Shown here: positions 15,301 through 27,300 of the stretch, in pieces | Layout: the number at the start of each line of letters is the position of its first letter | How positions within the stretch are numbered: the first letter of the stretch is position 1 | Assembly: GCA_032158295.1 (NCBI GenBank) | Contig: CM063250.1 | Location: 2,921,501 to 2,985,500, forward strand | Direction: 5' to 3' | DNA length: 64,000 nucleotides | Source: Pycnopodia helianthoides | Taxonomy: Eukaryota; Echinodermata; Asteroidea; Forcipulatida; Asteriidae | Position numbers and translations under genes: made by a program | The notes under the pieces: model-generated | What the model saw: only the letters and a program-made list of their open reading frames with translations | The model's database searches: none | Told to the model about the DNA's origin: nothing

Positions 15301-18300
15301 GTACGTTAGGTTGACCCCTTGACGACTGTGCCACGCTCACTATTTTAGGAGTCAACAGGTGTAAATGCTGCGTCACCTAAAATTTGCACTACACTGTATA
15401 ATGCACAGTGACATTCACTCCAAAAATGGCGCTCACCTAGAAGTGAAATGGAGGCTGCTCATTGGCCCATCCTGTGCGCCAAGCGTACATAGCTGTGTGT
15501 TTTCCATTGTTTCATCATCGTTTTACCTCTAAGATGGCAGCAGGATGACCGAGCTCAAGCTCTGGTATTTGTGATCAGAAGAGTGTGGGTTCGAATCCCT
15601 ATTGTAGCCCTTGTGTCCTTGAGTAAGATACCTCACAAAAATTGCTTTGTCCTTCGGATGGGATATAAGGCCGTAGGTTCCATGTACTAGGATTGGGAGT
15701 GCACGTAAAAGAACCCAGAACACTTATCGTGGAAGAGTAGGGGTTAACCTCGGTGTTTCTGGTTCGCATAGCAAACACCATTGTTTACAGAATTTCCTCA
15801 GGCTTGTGAGCTACAGTGATTAAGTTCACTTATGAGGCATCCTTGGTTTCATTACCAGAAATATATAATAATAAAAAAAAAACAAGTGTCTTAAAATTTG
15901 AATATTCTGTGTCTTCCCTCCTCCATCTTCCAGGCCAAAGTGATCGTTGCAGAAAAGACTGAGCGTGAGATTGATGAGACTCGATCTCAGTACATCCCTG
16001 TGGCCGTCCGCACTCAGCTGTTATTCTTCTGCACTACGGACCTGGCCAATGTGGATCCCATGTACCAATACTCCCTGGGGTGGTTCGTCAAGATCTTCCT
16101 GTCCGGGATAGCAAACTCGGAGCGTGCGGGTGAGTACCATTCAAAAATTATATGCTTGAGATGTTGACATAGTCTGACCCATTGCAGTGCCTCAAACGTC
16201 CCAGCTCATTTGTTATTTTAATATCATATCTCACCCTGGAGAAGCTCCATTCAAAAAGTTTGAATCTTGAAACATTTGGGTTTGTGTAATGTTAAAAATG
16301 ACTTGATGATTTGCATAGTGAAAGGGCAATGAGATGGGAGTTGGCGGTAACACCATGTGTAAAACCTGAGTATGCATGGTTCTGAAGAACCAGTCCTTAA
16401 AATCTTGGTGACACTGTTGCAGGTCGAACAGAAAGTGTCGTGTGAAGGCTTTTTGTTGTTATTGATACAATGTTTCTGCAAAACATTCAGATGTATCAGG
16501 GCGTATTTTTTAATTGGGCAGCTGAGGATTTTTGACAACCCTAACCTTGCAATCTTAGGCCGCATCGAGAAGGAGTGTGGACTTTTCAGCAATCTGGGCC
16601 CAATTTCATAGAGCTGCTTAAGCAGGAAATATTGCTTAAAATTTTCTGCTGAGCAAAACGAGCAAGATACCACTCATAAATGTGACATGGTATTTTGGCT
16701 GGTAACGTTGTTCTGGTAAGCATAATTATTTTGGGCTGAGCTACTCTTTGTGCTTAAGCAGCTCTATGAAATTGGGTCCTAGTCATAGCTGCTGCCGAAT
16801 CCATAAATTCTGGCATGGCCTCGCGGATAAATCATTGGTGATATTAAGTTCTTAGTTTATACTCTCTTGGACTAATGGATCATTTATATTGATTACTCAG
16901 ATAACCTCCACAGAGAATCATCAACATCAATGAGTACTTCACTTTCAGTCTCTACAGTAACGTGTGCCGTAGTTTGTTTGAGAAGCACAAGCTCATGTTT
17001 GCCTTCTTGCTGTGTGTACGCATCATGCAGAACGACGGCAAGATTGACATGGTAAGCTAGAAGGAAGCTAGATTCTCTTGTGGCGTGGCATGGCCGAGCG
17101 GTTAAGAGCACCGGACTCACCTAAATTTTGTCTTAATAGTCGTCAGCAACTTTTTTGAACGATGCTTTTCGTTCTATCTAGTTCCACTGTTTTTGACCAT
17201 TATTTTCATTTTTGTTTTTTAAATATTTACAATGTTTTATCCCTTTACAATGTTTTTCTTGTTTTATTTAAATACTTTTAAATGTAAACTTATCAGTCCT
17301 TTTAACTACTTTTAAAATTTTGAGTTTAAAGGTAAACATAATTAAATTTAATTGAATTAACCATTGCCATTTTATAGTTGCTCTGTTTCCCCACTTCCTC
17401 TGTATTTAATGTGTCCTTTAGATAAACCAATGAGGTTGCATACATTGTCAAACCAACCAGTGAGGTTGCATACATTGTCAAACCAACCAATGAGGTTGCA
17501 TACATTGTCAAACCAACCAATGAGGTTGCATACATTGTCAAACCAACCAATGAGGTTGCATACATTGTCAAACCAACCAATGAGGTTGCATACATTGTCA
17601 AACCAACCAATGAGGTTACATACATTGTCAAACCAACCAGTGAGGTTGCATACATTGTCAAACCAACCAATGAGGTTGCATACATTGTCAAACCAACCAA
17701 TGAGGTTGCATACATTGTCAAACCAACCAATGAGGTTGCATACATTGTCAAACCAACCAATGAGGTTGCATACATTGTCAAACCAACCAATGAGGTTGCA
17801 TACATTGTCAAACCAACCAATGAGGTTGCATACATTGTCAAACCAACCAATGAGGTTGCATACATTGTCAAACCAACCAGTGAGGTTGCATACATTGTCA
17901 AACCAACCAATGAGGTTGCATACATTGTCAAACCAACCAATGAGGTTACATACATTGTCAAACCAACCAATGAGGTTGCATACATTGCCAAACCAACCAA
18001 TGAGGTTGCATACATTGTCGAACCAACCAATGAGGTTGCATACATTGTCAAACCAACCAATGAGGTTGCATACATTGTCAGACACTGGTGTGAATGAATT
18101 CTATGGTTTAATGTTTTGTTCCTTGCAGGAGGAGTGGCGCTTCCTGCTATCGGGTGGTACATCCATACCCAAAGGGCTGGACAACCCGGCACCTACTTGG
18201 CTATCTGAGAGAGCTTGGAAGGAAATACTGTCCCTGGCATCACTGGTAAGTAAAAGATTTAGTTTGTGAAATGTTTTCACTTTAGACAGTACGGCACAGG

Positions 18301-21300
18301 TCATCTTGAAGGTGTTATACGGGATTGGTAGAGCAGACAAAATAGTCGCAGACAGTGTTCATGTCTTGTGTGATCAATCATATACATGAAACAACACACC
18401 TGTGAAAATTTGGGCTTAATCCGTTGTGTGAGTCAGAAGAAAATAATGAAAAAACCATGCACAGTGTTAAGCATATAAACACATTGTCCTTAGTTTTGGT
18501 TGCAACAACCGAAATCAGCTGTTGCCTTTTTTTTAGGTTTTCAGATGCAGTTTTCTCAAATATAACTTCATTTTAGGGGGAAATATTTCACAGAAAAAAA
18601 TAGCTATAGTTTGAACTTCATAATCAGTTAGCTTTCAGACTAGAATTTAACAAAAAATCCACAGGCATATAATTCGGGTGGGATTCGAATCCATGACCTA
18701 TGCCATTCTAGAGCCACTAAACCATTGAGCTTTCCAGTAGCTTGAGGCAAAATTGCAGTTTGGTTAAAGTGACCATTCGTTGGGTCAGTGCTATAAGGTC
18801 GTTAATTGCAATTTCAAATCCGTAATGATCAAAAGGTCGTTAAGTGAAAAATGCAAATAAGTTTAAACAAATAAATCAAAATCCACAAGTAAATCTTTTC
18901 TTAGAAACTGAATGTTTCTTTTTGCCAAACTTAGTTTTGGGACCACTCTTGATCAATAAACTCCATTTACCAGGAGCTTCAAAATATGCAAAACCAATTT
19001 GATGAAATCCATACAAACTGCACTAACGACCTTATAGTTCTAAGCCGACGAATTGATCTTACAACTCTCTCAATGTAGCATTCCATAGCACTATGCTATT
19101 CTATCTTAGACACTTACCCCCTCCTCAATCCCCGCAATTAGTGAGTACTAAACTCACCCTTCTCTCCGTATCTTTACCTATAGCCCAAGTACTCGGCGTT
19201 TGCTGAGAAGTTCTCCAATCACATCGACGGCTTCCAGAGAATCTTTGACAGCATCGAGCCCCATCGGGAAGACCTCCCCGGTGAATGGAAGGCGGAGCTG
19301 ATGACTTCCAGAAACTTCTTGTCCTGAAGTGCATCCGAGCAGATAAAGTCACCAACGCTATGCAGGTGAGTCATTTGGCAACGGCTCTGGGATGGTCGGA
19401 ATCGGAGTAGTCTCATACTGATTGGCCGAGAGGAGATCACATGGCTGTGTTTAAACACGATTAGCCTTCGGCTGGTCTGTATCGCATGGCCATGACCCTG
19501 CCGGTTTTTAAACAGATGTCTAAGTCTTTGTCACCACTCTTTTATTCCGCTATCATTACTTTAGAGAAAATAGAATTAGCTTTTTAAATTGTTACCAACC
19601 AAAAGGACCTGTGGTATAGAGCAAAAAATAGTTAGTGGCCTGACGTCACGACCCTAGCAGAGTCTTTCTGGAAGGCTAAAGGCAACACAACACACATAAA
19701 CAGGTATACAGTGTAACAGAAGCAGTCAAGTGGAAATACATGAAGAGAGAGAGAGAGAAGCAGAAAGCACACAGAAAAAGCAAGGGGTAACAATGAGTAA
19801 GGAGACAAAGGAAAAGGGGGGGGGGTTGGAGGGTAGGGGATGGTTTTGCATAATTACCTTTAAAACGATACCTGGTAAACTCAACTGCCTGTTTCCCACC
19901 AACATTCTCACTTGGTCTTGACATCTCTTGACAGGACTTTGTATCTAACCATCTGGGCCAGCGTTTCATAGAGCCACAGACAGCAGACCTTGCCGTCGCC
20001 TACAAGGAATCCTCTCCCACTACTCCGCTAGTCTTCGTCCTCTCCCAGGGTACTGACCCTGCCTGCTGACCTCTACAAGTTTGCTGAAGAGATGAGATTC
20101 TCCAAGAAGCTGTCCTCTATATCCCTCGGGCAGGGACAGGTAAATCATTTTGAATTAAATATAATAAGTTCTTGATAAAGCGCTACTTTCATATAATCAC
20201 AGCGCTGTAACAAGCAGCAAACCTCATCAGATAAAATCAGAACAAAATCAAGTTTAAATAAGTGCCCCTAAATGATCGAATAGTGTCAACAATCTGCCTG
20301 AGATGCAATTCATTCCAAGTCTGGGAGCTGTGTTAGTGAAAGCAATGTCACCAGCAGAATTTACAGTTCTTTGTTCAGCAAGAACGGTGCAGTATAGAGC
20401 TAGCGTAGGCCAGATGTCAGGTTTGTATTGATGCACACATTCATTAAGGTAGTTCAGATGTACTTCTTAAAAACACTTAAAAGCATAGAGATCATTTTAG
20501 GTATTCGTTGTCGGTACGAAAGCCAGTAAAGATGCGGAGCTCTGTGTTGTCAGCAGCAATCTACCTAATTTCACTTCATACTAAAAGAAATTACTTTTGT
20601 GTTTGATTTACCTGTGGCTCTGCCCCCCGTCGTATTTCTTTCTGAATGCATCTTGTATGTTCGTCTTCAGGGTCCTCGTGCTGAGGCGATGATGAGGAGC
20701 GCCATGGATCGAGGCAAGTGGGTCTTCTTCCAGAATTGTCATCTGTCTCCGAGCTGGATGCCCTCGCTGGAGAGACTCATTGAGAATATCGATCCTGATA
20801 AGGTAACACTTCACTCCGAGCAGTACACTGTATTAAATATGTACATATCACGTATCTTAAGCTGTGAATTTTGACTCTTTTTCTTTTGAAATTGCAAAAA
20901 ACAAATTATATAAAATGATGAGTGTAGTCAAGGCATACACAATCTCAAAGCCGACTTCCCAAACTTTATTTCGGTCACAGCTTAATCTTTCCCGAAGGGT
21001 CATTGTTAGGTCAAATGGTTGATTTTTTTAAAAACCAATACAAGGGAGTCAGAAATATTTCCGCTTGAATCAGCCAGGACACTGCTATATTGAAGGCAGA
21101 CATTGCAGTTATAAGCAAATGAGCACTTGTCATTACAAATTGAAACATTCTAGCTGTATAAACACGAACAAGTACGTTTTTAAAAGTTAATTCAAAGTAG
21201 GAGGCGCTCTCACCTTTTAGAAAATGATTGCTCAAAATGTCACCTAAAATAATGTGCTGTAAAACACGGTTTTAATACATAAATATGAAATTTTTTCCTT

Positions 21301-24300
21301 ACCCTGCATAAAACATTCATAACACGCATTGTGGATTGATTTCACACTGGAGCAGCTAGCTAGCATATTTTTTTAGGTGTTTTTTGTAGAACTCAGAATA
21401 TGTTTTTGATGGCCATAGATTAAAGCCGTTTCTGAATTGGTGGCTACAACTACGGCTAGGTCTGTTCTAAGGGTGTTCTAAGGATGTCCTATACCTTGCG
21501 TATGATGACACTTTAATCCAGATGTAGCTGTAGCCACCAATTTGACATGGCCTTAGTCATTTGAAAATAAAGCAAAATTCAAACTCAACCGATTCAATCC
21601 AAGATTTCTCAGTTGGTGTTTACCACAGGCTTATCCAATGTCAAAAGATTCTTAATTTTCCTAACCTAATGGATAATGAAATACTTCCTACCCAGGTCCA
21701 TCGTGACTTCCGTCTGTGGCTGACCAGTATGCCAAGTCCAAAGTTCCCCGTAGCCATCCTGCAGAATAGCTCCAAGATGACCATCGAACCCCCTCGAGGC
21801 ATCAAGGCTAACCTCATGCAGTCCTACACCAGCCTCAGCGATGAATTCCTCAACTCATGCACAGGGAAGGTCAGTCAAACAGAGATTCCTCTATGAGAAT
21901 CAGTCCTGGCCATTTATAAATTACCTTGGCACAGACTCTACAAGTCTGAACCTGAATCTGAATTAGGTAGTAGGCAAAGCATCTTAATCTTGTTTTAATT
22001 GTTCTAATAAATTGGTAGTTGTCTATGATTCTAGCATCCCCTGTGTTTCTACAATGTTTTGATCATCTTTTGTTTCTTTTTGTCACTTGTTCTTAATGTT
22101 TTACTGATCTATTTGTGATTGTGTACAGTACATTATACATTGTACAATATTCCATTGGGATTTATAATTTGTTTATTATTGAGACTCTTTTTATTGCAAC
22201 CTATGAGCTGAAATACCTTTAATTTCTGTATTTTACCACATTTTCAGTTTACCTTTTTGGCTGCAAAGAGTTAAACTCTGATAAAGCAGCAGGAATATTA
22301 ACATTAGGCCCTGCTCAAAATGACGTCACTGTTTTATCTCTCACCATGCCATAGTACTTACACACGTACATTTACTAGAACTGCACGAACATTTGCTACG
22401 AATTGCAAAGCTGGCAGCAAAGCAAACCAAGGCATTGCTGTAGAAATGTGACGTCAGTGAGAGGGCTCTATAGTAGAAATAAGAGTAATCAAAGTTAAAA
22501 CTTCGTGACAAGAGTGAACGGCAACAAATCTTGTCTCCAGTCAGTGTTTACAGAAGCTCTTTTTCCATTTCATTGTGATTCTTTGTGACGAGAGTGAACC
22601 TCAACAAATATAGTTTCCAATTAATACTTACAGTAGCTTTATTCTTTTTCCATTTTATTGTGATTCATGGAGTTAAATGAAGCATCTTCTTCTGTTTTCA
22701 TGTATACTATGTCTTGATGTTTCCTCGTTTAGATCCATGAGTTTAAGAGTCTAATGCTATCCCTGGCCCTGTTCCATGGCGTGGTGATCGAGCGGCGTAA
22801 GTTTGGCCCTCTAGGGTTCAACATACCGTATGAGTTCACTACGGGAGATCTACGTATCTGCATCAGTCAGCTCAAGATGTTCCTGATGGAGTATGAGGAG
22901 ATACCCTTCAAGGTGAGTCAAGAAAAAAAACACATCCTTGATCCTCCTGTCTGTCTGTCTCTCTGTCTGTCTCTCGTTTTGTAGGGTGTGTTGTTTTTTT
23001 TAAGGTTGGAACTGTACTTGTGGGGTTAACCCAACAAGAAAGATTAAAGAAAAGAGACATTAGAAAACAATAGGAAAGGTTCACAATGTCCCTCTACTAA
23101 AGATTATTGTCTGTCTGTTGGTCAGCCTGTCTATTAAATTGTTTGGGTTGTTTTTGTCATTTGTTTTTTTTTTGCTAGGCTTTAGGCTTAGGTTATAACT
23201 TGATCCAAAAAAGAAGACTCAGCAGAAGGCCGTAAGGGGGAGAAATAATTTTTTAGGAAAGGAAATCTGAATGAAGATGCTTGGTTATTAACATCTTCAA
23301 CTATTCAGAAAGATTCTGGATAGTGGAAAAGTATTCTGTAGTTGTTTTAGAATAAGACACCAAAGAGTATAATAGATGTTAAAACTGCATCAGGGTTATA
23401 GAATATTGTTTGTGTTTCAACCCATACACCAAGGTGTGTTAAGCACTGCATATTCAGTACTCTCCCAAGCTCTGTGAAAACAAAATCCACAGGCATATTA
23501 CTCGGGTTGGATTCGAACCCCATGACCTTTGCCATTCTAGAGCAGATGTCTTACCACTGGACCATCAAGGTAGCTAACAGAAAAACAAAACTAAATAGAG
23601 TAAAACAAAGTCTCCGTTTTTTCTTCTTTTTGCGTCCACTTCTCAGGTTCTAACGTACACAGCAGGTCACATCAACTACGGGGGCCGCGTAACGGACGAC
23701 CGTGACCGCCGCTGCCTCATGAATGTCTTGAACGATTTCTACAACGAGGTCGTACTACAGGAGGAGTACAGCTACTCCGTCTCGGCCATCTACAGGCAGA
23801 TCCCGACTGCCATGGACCACAATGTAAGTCATGATAGTCCCTAAAATCCATGGCTTGACTTTCAGGAAAACTTATTGCTTTGTCCTTCGGATAGTATGCA
23901 AGTTGTAAGTCTCGTGTGTTGTGTAATGCATGTAAAAGAACCCAGTTACACTTATCGCTAGAGAAGGGGTTTGCCCCAGTGTTTCTGGCAGTGGCTGCTG
24001 AATGTGCCACAGCACCCTGTAAACCCTTATAAGGTTGCAATGCATAATTATCCTTATTAAGAAAGTGAAGCCCTTGTAGCTTTGAAACTTCATAAAATTG
24101 TAGGCCTTGACAAATTGGTATAAACTGGAAGAAAAAAAGGGTTTTTTTTTACACAAGGATTCAGTTCGTGGCATTGGTGATGATTTGTTCTACTTTTTGT
24201 CCAAGGGCCAAATAACATGCCTGTCTGAAGTTTCTCCCAATGTGGTTAGTTTTGTTTCACTGCTGAGTGTGACCTTTCTTTGAATTGAGTTTGACCTTTT

Positions 24301-27300
24301 AAAACTCAAGTAGCATTCTCACTCATGACTTCTCCGCACCTCCCCTCTCACCAACAGGGCTACATGTCCTACATCAAGAGTCTACCCATCAACGACACGC
24401 CGGAAATCTTTGGTCTCCATGACAACGCTAACATCACCTTCGCCCAGAATGAGACGTTCACGCTGCTGTCCAGCATACTGCTACTGCAGCCCAAGACGGC
24501 CACGGGCGCCGGCCGATCCAGGGAAGAGGTTTGTGAAAATTTGATCTTTTCAATTCTGACAAAAAGAACATCGCCCATAAATATCGAAATATTTAGCTTG
24601 GTGAACTTTGTTAGACTCGATTGGAAAACAGATTCGTAAAGCTGTTCAGCTGAAAATGTAGCTTGCAATGTGTTTTCTGGGCAAGTACCAGTAACAATTG
24701 TATCACATTGTATTTTGGCTGGTAACCTTTGTTCGATAAGCCATTTTGTTTCTGTGCTGAGCAGTCTTGTCTGATTGTTTATAGGCAGCAATCTTAAAAG
24801 CTGTTTATTTGTAATTTTGAAGTCGTGTTTGGGGTGTCATGGCTGAGGGGTTAAGAGCACCGGACTCAAGCTCTTGTGTTTTTGATCAGCACAGTGTTGG
24901 TTCGAGTCCCCGTCGTGGCACTTGTGTCCTTGAGCAAGATACTTTACCGTAATTGCTTTGTCCTTCGGATGGGACATTAAGCCATAGGTCCCATGTACTA
25001 AGATTGGTAGTGCATGTAAAAGAACCCAGAACACTTATCGTGGAAAAGTAGGGGTTAACTTTGGCGTTTCTGATTCACATAGCAAGCACCCTTTGTTTAC
25101 AAGTTTCCTCAGGCTTGCGAGCTACAGTGATTAGGTTCACTAATGAAGCATCCTTGGTTTCATTACCAAAAATAATATTAGGAAAAGTCACTTAAAAGAA
25201 ACCACTCTAGGTCCATGTCTCACCCTCTGTACAAACCTCTTCTCTTTTTTGATGTCTTAGGTAATTGAAGAATCCGCCAAGAACATTCTTGAGCATGTTC
25301 CCAAGCCCATCGATATCGCCATGGTGATCAAGAAACATCCTGTGATGTACGAGGAGTCCATGAATACTGTCCTCATCCAAGAGGTCATAAGGTCAGTTAC
25401 GCTTAAGATTTAGCAAAACAATGGCTACAGCTAGATCACTGCAAAATGTGAGCATACTGATCAAAACCTTGAGCTGTTAACTGGTTCTTCTCAGAACCAC
25501 CACAACTCACAAAGAGATTTATAACATGATGACTCTGCAAACCTCACCAGATTGAATCTATAACAGTAACCGATGCAATACAATTACTCTTCTTAACTCT
25601 TGATAAATGACCGGAAATAAATCAACTTTGAACCTTGAGCCTTGATCTTTATTAAACAAAGATGATCGCCGAAACTCATCTCAGCATCGGTTAACCTCTT
25701 TCAAGAAGTTGTCTGCCGTAAACTTTCTTCACCATGCAAAGTTTCAAATCTTAACTAGGATTGTGTTTTACTCGATGCAGATACAATCGTCTTTTGGAGG
25801 TGATTCACCGCACACTGAAGGAGCTACTGAAAGCCCTCAAGGGACTGGTGGTGCTCTCCCAGGAGCTAGAGACCATGTCCAACAGTATGTACATCAACAT
25901 GGTGCCAGAACTATGGGCTGCAAAGGTACGTGTAGCAATGTCTGTTTTTTCTATTATTTACGTATTGGGTTGGCTTTGTGCTTTACTTCAGGCAGTACAG
26001 TTATCTAGATTGAGAAGAGATCTCCCGACCTTCTGGGTCCAATTTCATAGAGCTGCTTAAGCAGAAAAAAATTGCTTAACAATTTTGCGCTAAGCAGAGA
26101 TGAGCGGGATACCAGTCACAAATTGTACATGTGGCATGGCAGTTTGGCTGGTAACCTTATTCTGGTAAGCATACTTTTGTTGTGCTTAGCTACTTTTTGT
26201 GCTTAAGCAGCTCTATGAAATTGCGCCCTTGGTGTTTTGGGGTTTTGGATTGCTTTATAATGCAGCACTTTGTAACTCTAGAAAAAGGCCCTACTTAAAA
26301 AAAGATATTGCTTGTGCCCCTTCCTTTGGCCAATGCAATTATGGTAAGGTGTCTTGCTGAAAAACACAATCGCTGTGACTGGTTAGATGAAATTCATGTA
26401 ATGTTTTTTTCTTGGCCCTTGGAAAGAAGTAGGAATATTTTATCGAACACAAGGGCTGATGACCAACATGTACACATAGTGTAGGATTGTTTTTGCTGTA
26501 TGCAAACATTTTAACACGTTGACTGCCGGTCATTATATTCGTAGTGCGTTCCTATTTGCCAAGTGCGGTGCGCATGCGCGCATACCAAATAGGTACTATA
26601 CAAAAAACAAACAAAAATGAACATGCACATTCTAAGGTCAATGTCTTCACCACTGCCAGAAGCGTATGTGTTGCGTGCTCAGTGATGCCAGAGTATTTAA
26701 ACAACAATACAAAGCCCTTTCATTTACTACGAGTATACTTGCAGTGGCAGAATCCGTCTAACCTGTTACTGTGAATATACTCGTAGGCGGCAGTCAACGT
26801 GTTAATGACCCTTTTTTAGGATATAATAAAGGTTAATTGAATTGAATCGAATTGAATTGAATTGATATTATGAAACATTTCTTACAAGACAATTGTCACC
26901 TCCTTCCCTGCCAGGCCTACCCATCACTGAAGCCACTGTCCTCCTGGGTGACGGACCTGGTCGCCAGGATACACTTCCTTCAGGACTGGATCGAGAACGG
27001 TATCCCCACCGTCTTCTGGATCTCCGGATTCTTCTTCCCCCAGGCTTTCCTGACCGGTACCCTGCAGAACTACGCCCGACGTGCCATCATCTCCATCGAC
27101 ACCATCGTCTTTGATTTCAAGGTCAGTTGAAATGTCAGCTCAAATAATTGTCAATAAAACTACTATGTTAATATGTGCATTGTAAAACTTTATACATTGA
27201 ATTAACTCAGTGAGACGTCCATTCAGAACGTGTTTTTTCTGCAGAACTGTAAATAATTGTCAATAAAACTACGTCAGATAATGCTTTTGACAAATATGAT

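Noticed and set aside
16251..16673. 140-codon frame on the - strand
   Set aside because: It overlaps a family B MITE and intron DNA and shows no recognisable domain.
17423..18080. CRISPR-like array
   Set aside because: Units are contiguous with no spacers, and the context is an animal intron.
17326..18269. Long open frames on both strands (up to about 300 codons) over the 30-bp repeat
   Set aside because: The period is a multiple of three and the unit is stop-free, so the frames follow from the repeat. They sit inside a DNAH1 intron and match no protein pattern.
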